Source of the DNA: Armatimonadota bacterium
GTDB lineage: Bacteria > Armatimonadota > Fimbriimonadia > Fimbriimonadales > Fimbriimonadaceae
Length of the DNA stretch: 64,000 nt
Direction: 5' to 3'
Assembly (NCBI GenBank): GCA_022563855.1
Contig: JADFMN010000002.1
Span: 1-64,000, forward strand
In this document: one piece after another, positions 1 to 8,202 of the stretch
Layout of the letters: every line of letters starts with the position of its first letter
Position numbering within the stretch: position 1 is the first letter of the stretch
Translations under genes and position numbers: made by a program
Notes under the pieces: model-generated
What the model saw: only the letters and a program-made list of their open reading frames with translations
Told to the model about the DNA's origin: nothing
Databases searched by the model: none

Positions 1-1
1 T

Positions 2-979
2 CTGGATGGCGACGGCGTGGGCGACCTGGCCGTGGGCGCACTGGGCGATGACGACGGGGGCTTCGACCGCGGCGCGGTATGGGTCCTGTTCCTCAACCCC
101 GATGGCACCGTCAACTCCCACCAGAAGATCAGCGACACCCAAGGCGGCTTCACCGGCATCCTGGATGATGGGGATAACTTCGGCTTCTCGCTGGCCTCGC
201 TGGGTGATCTCGACGGCGACGGCGTGGCCGACCTGGCCGTCGGGGCAATCGGCGATGACGACGGGGGGGCCAACCGCGGTGCGGTGTGGATCCTGTTCCT
301 CAACACGGACGGCACGGTCAAGTCCCACCAGAAGATCAGCGACACGCAGGGCGGCTTTACCGGCCCGCTGGATAATGGCGATGTCTTCGGCATCACGGTG
401 GCCTCGCTGGGTGACCTCGACGGCGACGGAATCGGCGACCTGGCCGTGGGGGCCCAGGCCGATGACGACGGGGGCCCGGACCGCGGCGCGGTGTGGATTC
501 TGTTCCTCGACGGCGCGCGCGAAATCACGCCCGACAGTTTCTCCCTGTTCCGCGGGATGCTGACCGGCGGCGGGCTGAGCGACCTGTTCGCCAGCGAAGA
601 CAGTTGGATGACGGTTTTGCCGGGGATCACGCTGAACCAGGCTGAGCGACAAGTGCAGCTCGTCATCGTCGGAACTTCTCCGACTGAGACGCCGAGCGAG
701 CTTCGGATCAGAGTGGAGGCGCACGCCGAGATCAACAACATCGGACAGTGGATCGAGCTGTGGAACTACGACACTAACTCGTACGAGCAAGTCGACTTCA
801 TGATCGCGACGACGGTCGACTCGATCGTCGAAGTGAGCATCACGACAAATCCAGAGCGCTTCATACAGGCGGGCACGAAGGAGATGAAGGCGAAGATCAG
901 CTACAAAGAAGCTGGGATTGTACTCTTCTTCCCGTGGCTGATCAGCTTCGACCAGACCGTGTGGGCTATCGTCCCGTAG
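2..979 (+). CDS. FG-GAP (integrin-alpha-like) repeat protein, 5' partial
   Basis: The reading frame is open at the left edge, so the start lies outside the window. The visible part begins with three nearly identical units of 69 residues (207 bases) carrying the loop LDGDGxxDLAVGA followed by a conserved GAVWILFL strand, the pattern of calcium-binding FG-GAP beta-propeller blades. The last 145 or so residues are non-repetitive, beta-rich and end in WAIVP; I do not recognise this domain. FG-GAP proteins are normally exported and act at the surface in adhesion or ligand binding; here that is inferred from the repeat alone, since any signal peptide is off the window. The closeness of the DNA repeats indicates recent internal duplication. 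Confidence 0.85.
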   Translation: MDGDGVGDLAVGALGDDDGGFDRGAVWVLFLNPDGTVNSHQKISDTQGGFTGILDDGDNFGFSLASLGDLDGDGVADLAVGAIGDDDGGANRGAVWILFLNTDGTVKSHQKISDTQGGFTGPLDNGDVFGITVASLGDLDGDGIGDLAVGAQADDDGGPDRGAVWILFLDGAREITPDSFSLFRGMLTGGGLSDLFASEDSWMTVLPGITLNQAERQVQLVIVGTSPTETPSELRIRVEAHAEINNIGQWIELWNYDTNSYEQVDFMIATTVDSIVEVSITTNPERFIQAGTKEMKAKISYKEAGIVLFFPWLISFDQTVWAIVP

Positions 980-999
980 ACGACTGACCGACGAATACC

Positions 1000-1133
1000 C
1001 CTTGAGGCCGGGAGGGACGGGGACACGGTGTGGCATGGGCTGCCAGCCCATGAGTAGTTCGGGCTTCTAGCCCGAGTCGGGGATCTGGGGCAGGATGCCC
1101 CAGCCACTCACGGCCAGGATGGCCGTGCTACGT
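1000..1133. repeat. multi-hairpin repeat, copy 1
   Basis: Four short perfect hairpins follow one another: 1034-1052 (CATGGGC stem), 1059-1075 (TCGGGCT stem), 1085-1103 (CTGGGGCA stem) and 1109-1127 (CACGGCCA stem). The same ordered array, about 85% alike by eye and with a shared G-rich lead-in, recurs at 2250-2402. The two copies lie on either side of the PD40 gene. No reading frame is evident. It looks like an interspersed palindromic element; function is unknown. Confidence 0.75.
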
Positions 1134-1138
1134 TAATA

Positions 1139-1163
1139 CCCTCCACACTGCGAGTGCCGAGGG
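1139..1163. repeat. imperfect hairpin, CCCTC..CACT-GCG-AGTG family
   Basis: Stem arms CCCTCCACACT and AGTGCCGAGGG with loop GCG pair except for two central positions. It matches the perfect hairpins at 2957-2997 and 31859-31883 in arm sequence and, at 2957, in the GCG loop. Confidence 0.55.
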
Positions 1164-1234
1164 ATGAACCCCCCCCGGCTGGGTCTTGCAACCGTCAGCC
1201 GCGACCACCCCGGGCGTCATGGGGCAGAAACCTC

Positions 1235-2125
1235 CTATCGTTTCTGCCGGAGCGCGAAGGAAGGCGAGAAATCATCTTCCTCGTTATCCGTCAACCGCGT
1301 CTGACCTGTTCCGTCCGCGTTCATGACGTAGATCTCATAGTTGCCGTCGCGATTGCTGGCAAACGCGATCTTGGAACCGTCCGGGCTGAACGAGGGAGCT
1401 TCGTCTTGCGCCGCGTTGTTCGTGAGCCGAGCCGCCGGGCCGTCCAAGTTCACCACGTAGATCTCTCTGTTGCCGTGGCGGTCGGACGCGAACGCGATCT
1501 TTGAGCCGTCCGGGCTGAAAGCGGGCGTGCCGTCGGCGGCAGGGTTGTTCGTCAGGCGGTCAACACGGGAGCCGTCCGCATTTGCGATGTAGAGCTCCAA
1601 GTTATCGTTGTGGAGTCTCATGAACACGATCAAAGAACCGTCCGGGCTGAAGGTGGGTTCGAGATCTATCTCAGGCGCGGTCGCCAACTTCGTCTGTCCA
1701 GAGCCGTCAAGATTCATGACGTAGATCTCAAACATCCCATCGCGGTCGGATATGAACGCGATCTTCGAGCCGTCCGGACTGAACGCAGGCATGGACTCGT
1801 TGGCAGGGGTGTTCGTCACCCGCGTCTTTCCTGAGCCGTCCGCATTCATGACGTAGATCTCGGAGTTCCCGTCGCGCATGGAACTGAAAGCGATCCTCGA
1901 CCCGTCCGGGCTGAACGCAGGGGAGGAATCGTTAGCCTCGTTATTCGTCAATCGCGTCTGACCTGTCCCGTCCGCGTTCATGACGTAGATTTCGGAGTTC
2001 CCGTCGCGCATGGAACTGAAAACGATCCTGGCTCCATGGTCGATGCCTCGACTCTCGCTGCTATCGTTGCATCCCAGCAACGGGACAACCAAACCGACGA
2101 CTAACAGAACAGGGCACCTCTTCAT
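1235..2125 (-). CDS. TolB-like PD40 beta-propeller lipoprotein
   Basis: About 296 residues. The start at 2125 is preferred over the longer reading from 2167 because it follows AAGAAGG and begins a lipoprotein signal (MKRC, hydrophobic core, lipobox LLGC). After the lipid-attached cysteine come six to seven repeats of about 43 residues with the PD40 signatures FSPDGSKIAF, SDRDG and EIYVMNADGSG, as in the TolB propeller. Predicted to be a lipid-anchored propeller in the envelope that binds a protein or polymer; there is no catalytic domain. The gene stands alone on its strand and is flanked on both sides by copies of the same hairpin array, which suggests it could have been moved or duplicated with them. 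Confidence 0.85.
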   Translation of the reverse strand: MKRCPVLLVVGLVVPLLGCNDSSESRGIDHGARIVFSSMRDGNSEIYVMNADGTGQTRLTNNEANDSSPAFSPDGSRIAFSSMRDGNSEIYVMNADGSGKTRVTNTPANESMPAFSPDGSKIAFISDRDGMFEIYVMNLDGSGQTKLATAPEIDLEPTFSPDGSLIVFMRLHNDNLELYIANADGSRVDRLTNNPAADGTPAFSPDGSKIAFASDRHGNREIYVVNLDGPAARLTNNAAQDEAPSFSPDGSKIAFASNRDGNYEIYVMNADGTGQTRLTDNEEDDFSPSFALRQKR

Positions 2126-2249
2126 TGATGAGACCTTCTTACTCGCCCCAGCTTCCACAGAACTCAAGGTTGGACACTGACTGATTGTACCGAAGATCCG
2201 CCAGTCCTCCGCCCTCTCTCAAGGTTGGGCGCTATCGCACCCGAACCCA

Positions 2250-2402
2250 CCACCCCTTGAGCCGCGAGGGGCAGGGGGACAAACCCTCGGTACGGGTGTA
2301 GCATGGGCTTCTAGCCCATGAGTAGTTCGGGCTTCCAGCCCGAATCCGGCGGCTTGGGCAAGATGCCCAAGCTACTCACGGCCATGATGGCCGTGCCACG
2401 TT
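2250..2402. repeat. multi-hairpin repeat, copy 2
   Basis: Second copy of the array at 1000-1133. Hairpins at 2302-2320, 2326-2344, 2352-2372 and 2377-2395 are each perfect, though several bases differ from copy 1 with compensating changes (for example CTGGGGCA becomes GCTTGGGCA with its partner arm changed to match). Preserved pairing despite sequence drift argues that structure is what is maintained. Confidence 0.75.
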
Positions 2403-2435
2403 CATCGGCGCCGCCGCTCTCACCGCACACACCAC

Positions 2436-2918
2436 TCACCAGGGCCACCAATCCTTGATCCGTGCCCAGAGGGACGGGTACCGCGGCTTGACGACGATGT
2501 AGGAAGCGTATGAAGAAAATAGGAGCCCGGTTTTAGCGCCTTGCATGACATGAATCGATTCGATGCTCTTGAAGTCCTCATTAAGAATGAGCTTGTCCGA
2601 AGCACCGTACGGCGGTTCTGCAGCTTTGCTACTGATCATGCACTCTTGGCAAGAATTGCGGAGCATAGCAACAAGGTCCGTGAACTCTGCATCGCTCAGC
2701 ACCTCGGCCTGGTAAAAGCGAGTTCCATCTGACATTATAAGATGGGTTGCCTCGTATTCCTCCCTGTGCTCAAAGCCATACTTGTCGATAACCTCACTGA
2801 GCGTCGCCTCCATTTTCGCGTCGGCAGAATGCCCTTCCATGACGAGCATCACAACGGTAAACAGAACGACGAAACCCACCTCGCTAACGATCCACCAGAA
2901 ATTCCTCTTCTTCCGCAC
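2436..2918 (-). CDS. small single-span membrane protein, unknown function
   Basis: 160 residues from a GTG codon. The N-terminus is MRKKRN followed by a hydrophobic segment at about residues 9-27, so it is probably an inner-membrane anchor with the remainder outside the cytoplasm. The soluble part has two cysteines close together (NSCQECM, about residue 94) and an aromatic C-terminus (WARIKDWWPW). I see no family signature. No convincing ribosome-binding site precedes the GTG, and no better start was found downstream. It is isolated between hairpin repeats. Real coding is supported by length, an N-terminal anchor and sensible composition only. Confidence 0.55.
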   Translation of the reverse strand: MRKKRNFWWIVSEVGFVVLFTVVMLVMEGHSADAKMEATLSEVIDKYGFEHREEYEATHLIMSDGTRFYQAEVLSDAEFTDLVAMLRNSCQECMISSKAAEPPYGASDKLILNEDFKSIESIHVMQGAKTGLLFSSYASYIVVKPRYPSLWARIKDWWPW

Positions 2919-2956
2919 TCTAATTAGTATGCAACGAATCGGCGACTGCTGGCCGT

Positions 2957-2997
2957 GATTCTGACCCTCGACACTGCGAGTGTCGAGGGTCAGAATC
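2957..2997. repeat. perfect 19-bp stem hairpin with GCG loop
   Basis: Bases 2957-2975 are exactly complementary to 2979-2997 around a GCG loop. It lies between the 3' end of korB and the small membrane protein gene, so it could also end korB transcription, but there is no T-run. The core arm GACCCTCGACACT recalls related repeats at 1139 and 31859 and the GACCCTCGAC runs inside korA. Confidence 0.8.
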
Positions 2998-3038
2998 CGC
3001 GGCCATCCCTGTGCTGCAAACCCCCGCTCACACGACGA

Positions 3039-4094
3039 TTACCGGAATCGCTCCTGCAGCTTGTCTAGCTCGGCGCTGCCGGGGCAGAGGTCGGCGAGGG
3101 GGATCTTGACCAGCGGTTCGGGGACCGTGCTCATCTGCTCGTGCATGTCGCGCGAGTCCGTGCTGACGAACAGCAGCCCGGTCGGCACCTCGCCGGCGCG
3201 CTGGTGGGCGCGGATGTGCGAATAAGCCCGGTCACGGTCGGTGGGGTCGTAGTCGGCGGAGACCTTGCGCAGCGTGATCCAGCTCTCGTCGTGCAACTGT
3301 AGCCTCAGCCGCTGTCCGTCGCCGTACTCTGCCGTGATCTCCTCGCGCGGCGCGACCAGGTTTGCCCCGACGAGCTCGATCTGATGCTTGCGCATGTACG
3401 CGTAGCTCTTCGTCGAACCGACGTGGTCGTTGAACGTCACGCACGGCGAGATCACGTCCACGAACGCAAACCCTTTGTGCATCATTCCTGCCTTCAGGAT
3501 CGGTACGAGCTGCTCCTTGTCGCCCGAAAAACTGCGCGCGACGAACGTCGCACCAAGGCTGAGCGCCATCAGCACGCTGTCGATCGACGCCATCGTGTTC
3601 GGAACGCCGCGCTTGCTGGTGGATCCGGGGTCAGCCGACGCCGAGAACTGTCCTTTCGTCAGGCCGTAGACGCCGTTGTTCTCCAGCACGTACAGAAGGT
3701 TCAGGTTGCGCCGCATTGCGTGGCATAGTTGACCGAGTCCGATCGACAGCGAGTCTCCGTCGCCGGAGATGCCGATCATCATCAGATCTCTGTTCGCCGC
3801 AGACGCCCCAGTGGCGACGGCGGGCATCCGCCCGTGCACGCTGTTGAAACCGTGCGCCTCTCGTAAGAAGTACGCCGGCGTTTTCGAAGAGCACCCGATC
3901 CCCGACATCTTCGCCACCTTGTGAGGTTCGACGTCGAGTTCATAAAACGTCTGGATGATCGCCGCCGTGATCGAATCGTGCCCGCACCCGGCGCACAGTG
4001 TTGTAACGGTGCCCTCATAGTCGCGCCTGGTCAGCCCAACAGCGTTGCGCTTGAGCGACGGGTGGTGGACCTTGGGCTTAGCGGTCTTTTTCAT
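3039..4094 (-). CDS. korB: 2-oxoacid:ferredoxin oxidoreductase, beta subunit
   Basis: 351 residues. With KorA it oxidatively decarboxylates a 2-oxoacid (2-oxoglutarate type) to an acyl-CoA, reducing ferredoxin, in the cytoplasm. The thiamine diphosphate site is visible as GDGDS (about residue 111) followed by ENNGVYGLTKGQ. Cysteines for the iron-sulfur cluster are at CAGCGH (about 32-35), GIGCSS (about 68) and SPCVTF (about 217). The C-terminal region after about 240 is the usual KorB tail. GGAG precedes the ATG. It is the last gene of a three-gene operon with KorA and a GltD-like flavoprotein, separated from korA by a 150-base repeat-rich spacer. Length and motifs look intact. Confidence 0.95.
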   Translation of the reverse strand: MKKTAKPKVHHPSLKRNAVGLTRRDYEGTVTTLCAGCGHDSITAAIIQTFYELDVEPHKVAKMSGIGCSSKTPAYFLREAHGFNSVHGRMPAVATGASAANRDLMMIGISGDGDSLSIGLGQLCHAMRRNLNLLYVLENNGVYGLTKGQFSASADPGSTSKRGVPNTMASIDSVLMALSLGATFVARSFSGDKEQLVPILKAGMMHKGFAFVDVISPCVTFNDHVGSTKSYAYMRKHQIELVGANLVAPREEITAEYGDGQRLRLQLHDESWITLRKVSADYDPTDRDRAYSHIRAHQRAGEVPTGLLFVSTDSRDMHEQMSTVPEPLVKIPLADLCPGSAELDKLQERFR

Positions 4095-4106
4095 GCGTTA
4101 CTCCGG

Positions 4107-4235
4107 AGTTGGCAGATTGCAGTTGGCAGGCGGCAGGCGGGAAGGGTCGAGGGTCTAGGGTCTAGGGACAAATCCGGACCAATCCGATCCAACCCGAACC
4201 ACCCCGAACCAACTGCAATCTGCAAACTGCCAACT
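4107..4235. repeat. repeat-built spacer between korA and korB with imperfect terminal inverted repeats
   Basis: The ends read AGTTGGCAGATTGCAGTTGG and its near reverse complement (the right end carries 7 extra bases). Between them are tandem GGTCTAGG / GTCGAGGG units and reiterated CCGAACC units. Some of these words (GACCCT, CTCGACC) also make up the in-frame insertion in korA. Looks like a small non-coding mobile or slippage-grown repeat inside the operon. Confidence 0.6.
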
Positions 4236-4248
4236 GAAAACTCGTTTC

Positions 4249-6156
4249 TCATGCGTAGCTCCTTATCTTGCCGTTGATGCCCTCAAGGACGTGGTGCGCG
4301 CTCATGGGGAACCCCGCGTAGTACCGCACCGAGTCGAGCTTCGCCTGCTCGACGCCGGTTTCCAATAACAGCAGACTGCGGAGTTGGCCGTCCCGGTTCT
4401 GCTCAACGACGAAGTTCTTTTCGTGCGCGTCGAGGAACTCGCGAACGTCGTCTCCAAACGGGAAACCGCGCACGCGCATGTAGTCGGCGATGACCCCTTC
4501 ATCGGCAAGCCGATCCATCGCCTCGACGCACGCCGCGTGGCAGCCGCCGACGGTGACGATGCCGAAGGTCGCCCCCTTGTTCCGCTTGATCAAGGGCGCG
4601 GGAACGGCCTTTGCAGCTCCTTGGATCTTGCGCGCGATTCGGTCGAGCACGTCTTGGTATTCGTCTGCGTCCTCAGTGTAGGCGCCGTACTTGTTGTGCC
4701 CCGATCCGCGGGTGAAGTACGCGCCCTTGGGGTGCTGGCCCGGCAGCGTTCGGTACGGGATACCGTCACCGTCGACATCGAGATACCGGTAGAACTTGTC
4801 CGGGGACTTTTCCTGGCCGTGCGGTTCTAATTCTGAGTTCTGAGAATTTGGTTCGGATTCGACCCTAGACCGTTGACCCTCGACCCTCGACCCCGTCCCG
4901 TGCCAACTGCCCTCTTCCAACTGCTCTGGCGTCAGCACTTTGCCTCGGTCGGGCACGTATGCGTCGTCCCACTCGAGCTTCGGAATCATCCAGTCGTTCA
5001 TTCCGATGTCGAGGTCGCTCAGCACCAGGACGGGCGTTTGGTACCGCTCCGCGAGGTCGAACGACGCGACGGCCATCTCGAACGCCTCGCGCGGATCTGA
5101 AGGGTAGAGGCAGATGTGCTTCGTGTCGCCGTGCGACGCGTAAGCGCACAGTAGCAGATCGCCCTGCTGGGTCCGCGTAGGCATGCCCGTCGACGGACCG
5201 ACGCGCTGGACGTCGAACACGACCGCCGGCACCTCCGCGTAGTACGCCAGGCCTAGTATCTCGCTCATCAGCGAGATGCCGGGGCCCGACGTGGGGGTGA
5301 ATGCGCGCGCGCCGGCCCACGAGGCGCCGACCACCATGCCGATCGCCGCAAGTTCGTCCTCCGCTTGGAGAGTCGCAAAGAGCTTCTTCTGCGTTTTGGG
5401 GTCCTTGCGGTACTTGTGGCAGAACGTGTTGAACGCCTCCATCAACGAGGACGAGGGGGTGATGGGATACCAAGCGCCGACCGTCGCACCTGCGTAGAGG
5501 CACCCCAGCGCGGCGGTCGTGTTGCCGTCGATGAGGATTGAGTCCTTCGTGGCGTCCAACGGCTCCAGTTTGATGGGGAGCGGGCAGGAGAAATTGGCCT
5601 TGGCGTAGCTGTAGCCCAGGTCGATCGCCTTCTGGTTCCATTCGAGCAGCTCGGGCTTTTTGCCGAACTTCTCCTTTGTCAAACCGACGAGGATCTCGGT
5701 GTCGATGCCGAAGAGCGCGGCCAGAACCCCGGCATACGCGATGTTCTTCAGCAGGATGCGTTCCCGGAAGCCCCTGAATTCGGCGATGCACATCTCCGAC
5801 AGGGGCACGCCAAGGTAAACGATGTCGGAACGGCGTCCTTCCTCGGCGAGCGGCCACGTCGAATCGTAAAGCAGCCAGCCGCCAGGCTGCACCTCCGCGA
5901 CGTCGTCGTCGAAGGTGGCCTTGTTGAACGCCGCGATCAGGTCAAACACGGGGGTGCGCGCGGTGTAGCCGTCTTTGCTGACGCGGATCTCGTACCAAGT
6001 GGGCAGCCCCTGGATGTTCGATGGGAACAGGTTCTTCCCGGTGACCGGCACGCCCATGCGGAAGATCGCCTGCATGATGAGGCCGTTGGCGCTGGTCGAT
6101 CCAGTGCCGTTGACCGTGGCGATCTTGAACGCGAAGTCGTTGGTCTTGGATTTCAT
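4249..6156 (-). CDS. korA: 2-oxoacid:ferredoxin oxidoreductase, gamma-alpha fusion subunit
   Basis: 635 residues from the ATG at 6156, which overlaps the stop of the upstream flavoprotein gene as ATGA; the longer frame upstream is that gene read out of frame. Residues 1 to about 190 are the gamma domain (TVNGTGSTSANGLIMQA), and the rest is the alpha/PFOR domain (GATVGAWYPITPSSSLMEAF, FTPTSGPGISLMSE, then DVDGDGIPYRTLPGQHP and RGSGHNKYGAYTE). This fused architecture is the common KorA form. Oddly, about 35 residues rich in SRVEG, SQNSE and similar, with no counterpart I know in the family, sit just before the KFYRYLDVDGDG segment; they are encoded by repeat DNA. The frame is kept, so the protein is probably functional. 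Confidence 0.93.
   Translation of the reverse strand: MKSKTNDFAFKIATVNGTGSTSANGLIMQAIFRMGVPVTGKNLFPSNIQGLPTWYEIRVSKDGYTARTPVFDLIAAFNKATFDDDVAEVQPGGWLLYDSTWPLAEEGRRSDIVYLGVPLSEMCIAEFRGFRERILLKNIAYAGVLAALFGIDTEILVGLTKEKFGKKPELLEWNQKAIDLGYSYAKANFSCPLPIKLEPLDATKDSILIDGNTTAALGCLYAGATVGAWYPITPSSSLMEAFNTFCHKYRKDPKTQKKLFATLQAEDELAAIGMVVGASWAGARAFTPTSGPGISLMSEILGLAYYAEVPAVVFDVQRVGPSTGMPTRTQQGDLLLCAYASHGDTKHICLYPSDPREAFEMAVASFDLAERYQTPVLVLSDLDIGMNDWMIPKLEWDDAYVPDRGKVLTPEQLEEGSWHGTGSRVEGQRSRVESEPNSQNSELEPHGQEKSPDKFYRYLDVDGDGIPYRTLPGQHPKGAYFTRGSGHNKYGAYTEDADEYQDVLDRIARKIQGAAKAVPAPLIKRNKGATFGIVTVGGCHAACVEAMDRLADEGVIADYMRVRGFPFGDDVREFLDAHEKNFVVEQNRDGQLRSLLLLETGVEQAKLDSVRYYAGFPMSAHHVLEGINGKIRSYA
4835..4910. 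repeat. in-frame repeat insertion within korA
   Basis: On the plus strand, short words CTGAGTTCTGAG, GACCCTAGACC, GACCCTCGACC(x2) follow one another. They add a hydrophilic Ser/Glu/Arg-rich loop to KorA without breaking the frame and match in kind the korA-korB spacer. Boundaries are approximate, set by where KorA family sequence resumes. Confidence 0.6.
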
Positions 6157-7967
6157 TTCGCGGGTGCGGGTTCGGCGGCGGGCAGAGTTTTTTCGGGCAC
6201 CGGCTGGCCAGCGTACGGCAGCTGAAGGATGGACTTTCGCATGTCGAACGCGTGGGTCGGGCACCGGTCGGCGCAAAGGCCGCAGTGCAGGCAGATGTTC
6301 TCGTCCTTGACCATCACGCGGCCCGTCTGCTTGAGTGCGCCCGACACGAACAGCGGTTGATCGTGGACGTCGGCGGGTGCGATCAGCCGGCTGCGCAGGT
6401 CCGTTTCATCGCCGTTGTTCGTGATCGTCAGGCAGTCGGTCGGGCAGACGTCGATGCAGGCGTCGCACTCGATGCAAAGCGACTCGGTGAAGTGCGTCTG
6501 GATGTCGCAGTTCATGCACCGTTCGACCTCGACTTTCGCCTGCTCCATCGTGAACCCCTCCTCGACCTCGATCGTCATCTTCAGAAATCGCTCGGGCATC
6601 TCGATGTGGGTCATCTTCTGCCGCTTTGCCGGGTCGTAGTCGTTGCTGTACGACCACTCGTGCAGACCCATGCTGGTGCTCGAAAGCGTCTGGCCCTGCG
6701 GCAGACGATCATCGACGGATTTGCCGTTGCAGTAGTTATGGATCGAGATCGCCGCCTGGTGCCCGTGCTCAACGGCCCAGATGATGTTCTTCGGGCCGAA
6801 CGCCGCGTCGCCGCCGGAAAAAACGCCTTCGCGGGTGTACATGAACGTCGTCTCGTCCACTTCGGGCATGTCCCACTTGTTGAACTCGATGCCGATGTCC
6901 CGCTCGATCCACGGGAACGCGTTCTCCTGGCCGATCGCGACGATCACCGTGTCGCAAGGGATGACGACGTGGCCCGCAGGCTCTTGCACGAGCTTGCCGT
7001 CTATCTCGACGGACGTGAACTTCTCGAACTCCATGCCCACGAGCGTGCTGTTCTCGAGCACGAACTGGACGGGCGAAAGGTTTTCCAGAATTTCAACATG
7101 CTCCTCCTCGGCGTCTTCTAACTCCCACGGCGAGGCCTTGAAGTACTTGCGGGTTTTGCGCGCGACGACCTTGACGTCTTTTGCTCCGAGTCTCTTGGCA
7201 GAGCGACAGCAGTCCATCGCGGTGTTGCCTACGCCGATGATGAGCACCCTTTCGCCGACCGAATCGACGTGTTCGAAATGGATGGACTCGAGCCACTCGA
7301 TCCCGATGAACACTTGGTCCGAGTCGTGCCGGCCCGGTATGTCCAACTCCCTGCCCTTCGGGGCGCCGGTGCCGACGAACACCGCGTCGAACTCTTTGGA
7401 GTCGAGGAGTTTCTTGAGGCTCTTGATGGGCGTGTCGTAGAGGACCTTCACGCCCATGTCGATGATGTAGGCGATCTCCTCGTCCAGCACCTCTGCTGGG
7501 AGCCGGAAGGCGGGGATGTTGATTCGCATGAGCCCGCCCGGAAGCGGCAGCGCCTCGAAAAGGGTCACGTCGTAGCCGAGCGGTATGAGGTCGTTGGCAA
7601 CGGTCAGAGAGGCAGGCCCCGCACCGATGAGGGCTATCTTCTTGCCGTTCTTCTTCTTGGGGGCTTTCGGCAGGCGGTTACGAATGTCCGACTTGTTGTC
7701 TGCCGCAACGCGCTTTAGCCGGCAGATCGCGACGGGCTTTCCTTCTACGCGGACGCGGCGGCAAGCCGGTTCGCAAGGTCGGTCGCACGTTCGCCCGAGG
7801 ATGCCGGGGAAAACGTTCGACTCGCGGTTCAGCATGTACGAGTCGTCGAAGCGCCCTTGAGCGATAAGCCGGATATATTCGGGTACGTTCGTGTGGGCCG
7901 GGCATGCCCATTGGCAGTCCACGACCTGGTGGTAATAGTCGGGCTTGTCAACGTCTGTGCGCTGCAT
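6153..7967 (-). CDS. GltD-like FAD/NAD(P) oxidoreductase with C-terminal ferredoxin domains
   Basis: 604 residues. N-terminal cysteine sets VDCQWACP and TCDRPCEPAC form the GltD-type iron-sulfur domain; ALIGAGPASLTVA at about 114 binds FAD; VLIIGVGNTAMDCC at about 242 binds NAD(P)H. The C-terminus adds two ferredoxin-like 4Fe-4S motifs, CIECDACIDVCP (about 497) and CLHCGLCADRCP (about 559). It is the first gene of the operon and its stop overlaps the korA start, so it most likely passes electrons between the KorAB iron-sulfur clusters and NAD(P)H or a ferredoxin pool. It resembles glutamate synthase small subunit but no large subunit gene is near, so a role in Kor electron transfer is the better reading. 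AGGGTGG precedes the ATG. Confidence 0.9.
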   Translation of the reverse strand: MQRTDVDKPDYYHQVVDCQWACPAHTNVPEYIRLIAQGRFDDSYMLNRESNVFPGILGRTCDRPCEPACRRVRVEGKPVAICRLKRVAADNKSDIRNRLPKAPKKKNGKKIALIGAGPASLTVANDLIPLGYDVTLFEALPLPGGLMRINIPAFRLPAEVLDEEIAYIIDMGVKVLYDTPIKSLKKLLDSKEFDAVFVGTGAPKGRELDIPGRHDSDQVFIGIEWLESIHFEHVDSVGERVLIIGVGNTAMDCCRSAKRLGAKDVKVVARKTRKYFKASPWELEDAEEEHVEILENLSPVQFVLENSTLVGMEFEKFTSVEIDGKLVQEPAGHVVIPCDTVIVAIGQENAFPWIERDIGIEFNKWDMPEVDETTFMYTREGVFSGGDAAFGPKNIIWAVEHGHQAAISIHNYCNGKSVDDRLPQGQTLSSTSMGLHEWSYSNDYDPAKRQKMTHIEMPERFLKMTIEVEEGFTMEQAKVEVERCMNCDIQTHFTESLCIECDACIDVCPTDCLTITNNGDETDLRSRLIAPADVHDQPLFVSGALKQTGRVMVKDENICLHCGLCADRCPTHAFDMRKSILQLPYAGQPVPEKTLPAAEPAPAK

Positions 7968-8202
7968 GCCACCCTAATTATGACTTATACGGCGCGGGTT
8001 GGCGGCATTCAGCGGAGCCGAGTTCAAAACCCACGCGGTTTTACGCCCTATTGCCGCCGATAGTGGCCATCTCAACGCACGACGGACCGCCTGTGAAAGG
8101 GAGCGAGAATAGACATATCGTTACAAGAGTCAACTCTCCATCATTTTCCCACTGTAGGGATCGTAGGTAATGAGCCAAATTAACGATTGACAGCTAGGGA
8201 AA

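Noticed and set aside
4865-5857. 330-codon frame inside korA
   Set aside because: Shifted reading of korA; Arg/His/Pro-rich sequence typical of an out-of-frame GC-rich gene.
6153-7967. Reading the flavoprotein as glutamate synthase small subunit
   Set aside because: No large subunit gene nearby, two extra ferredoxin motifs, and translational coupling to korA point to a Kor electron-transfer partner.
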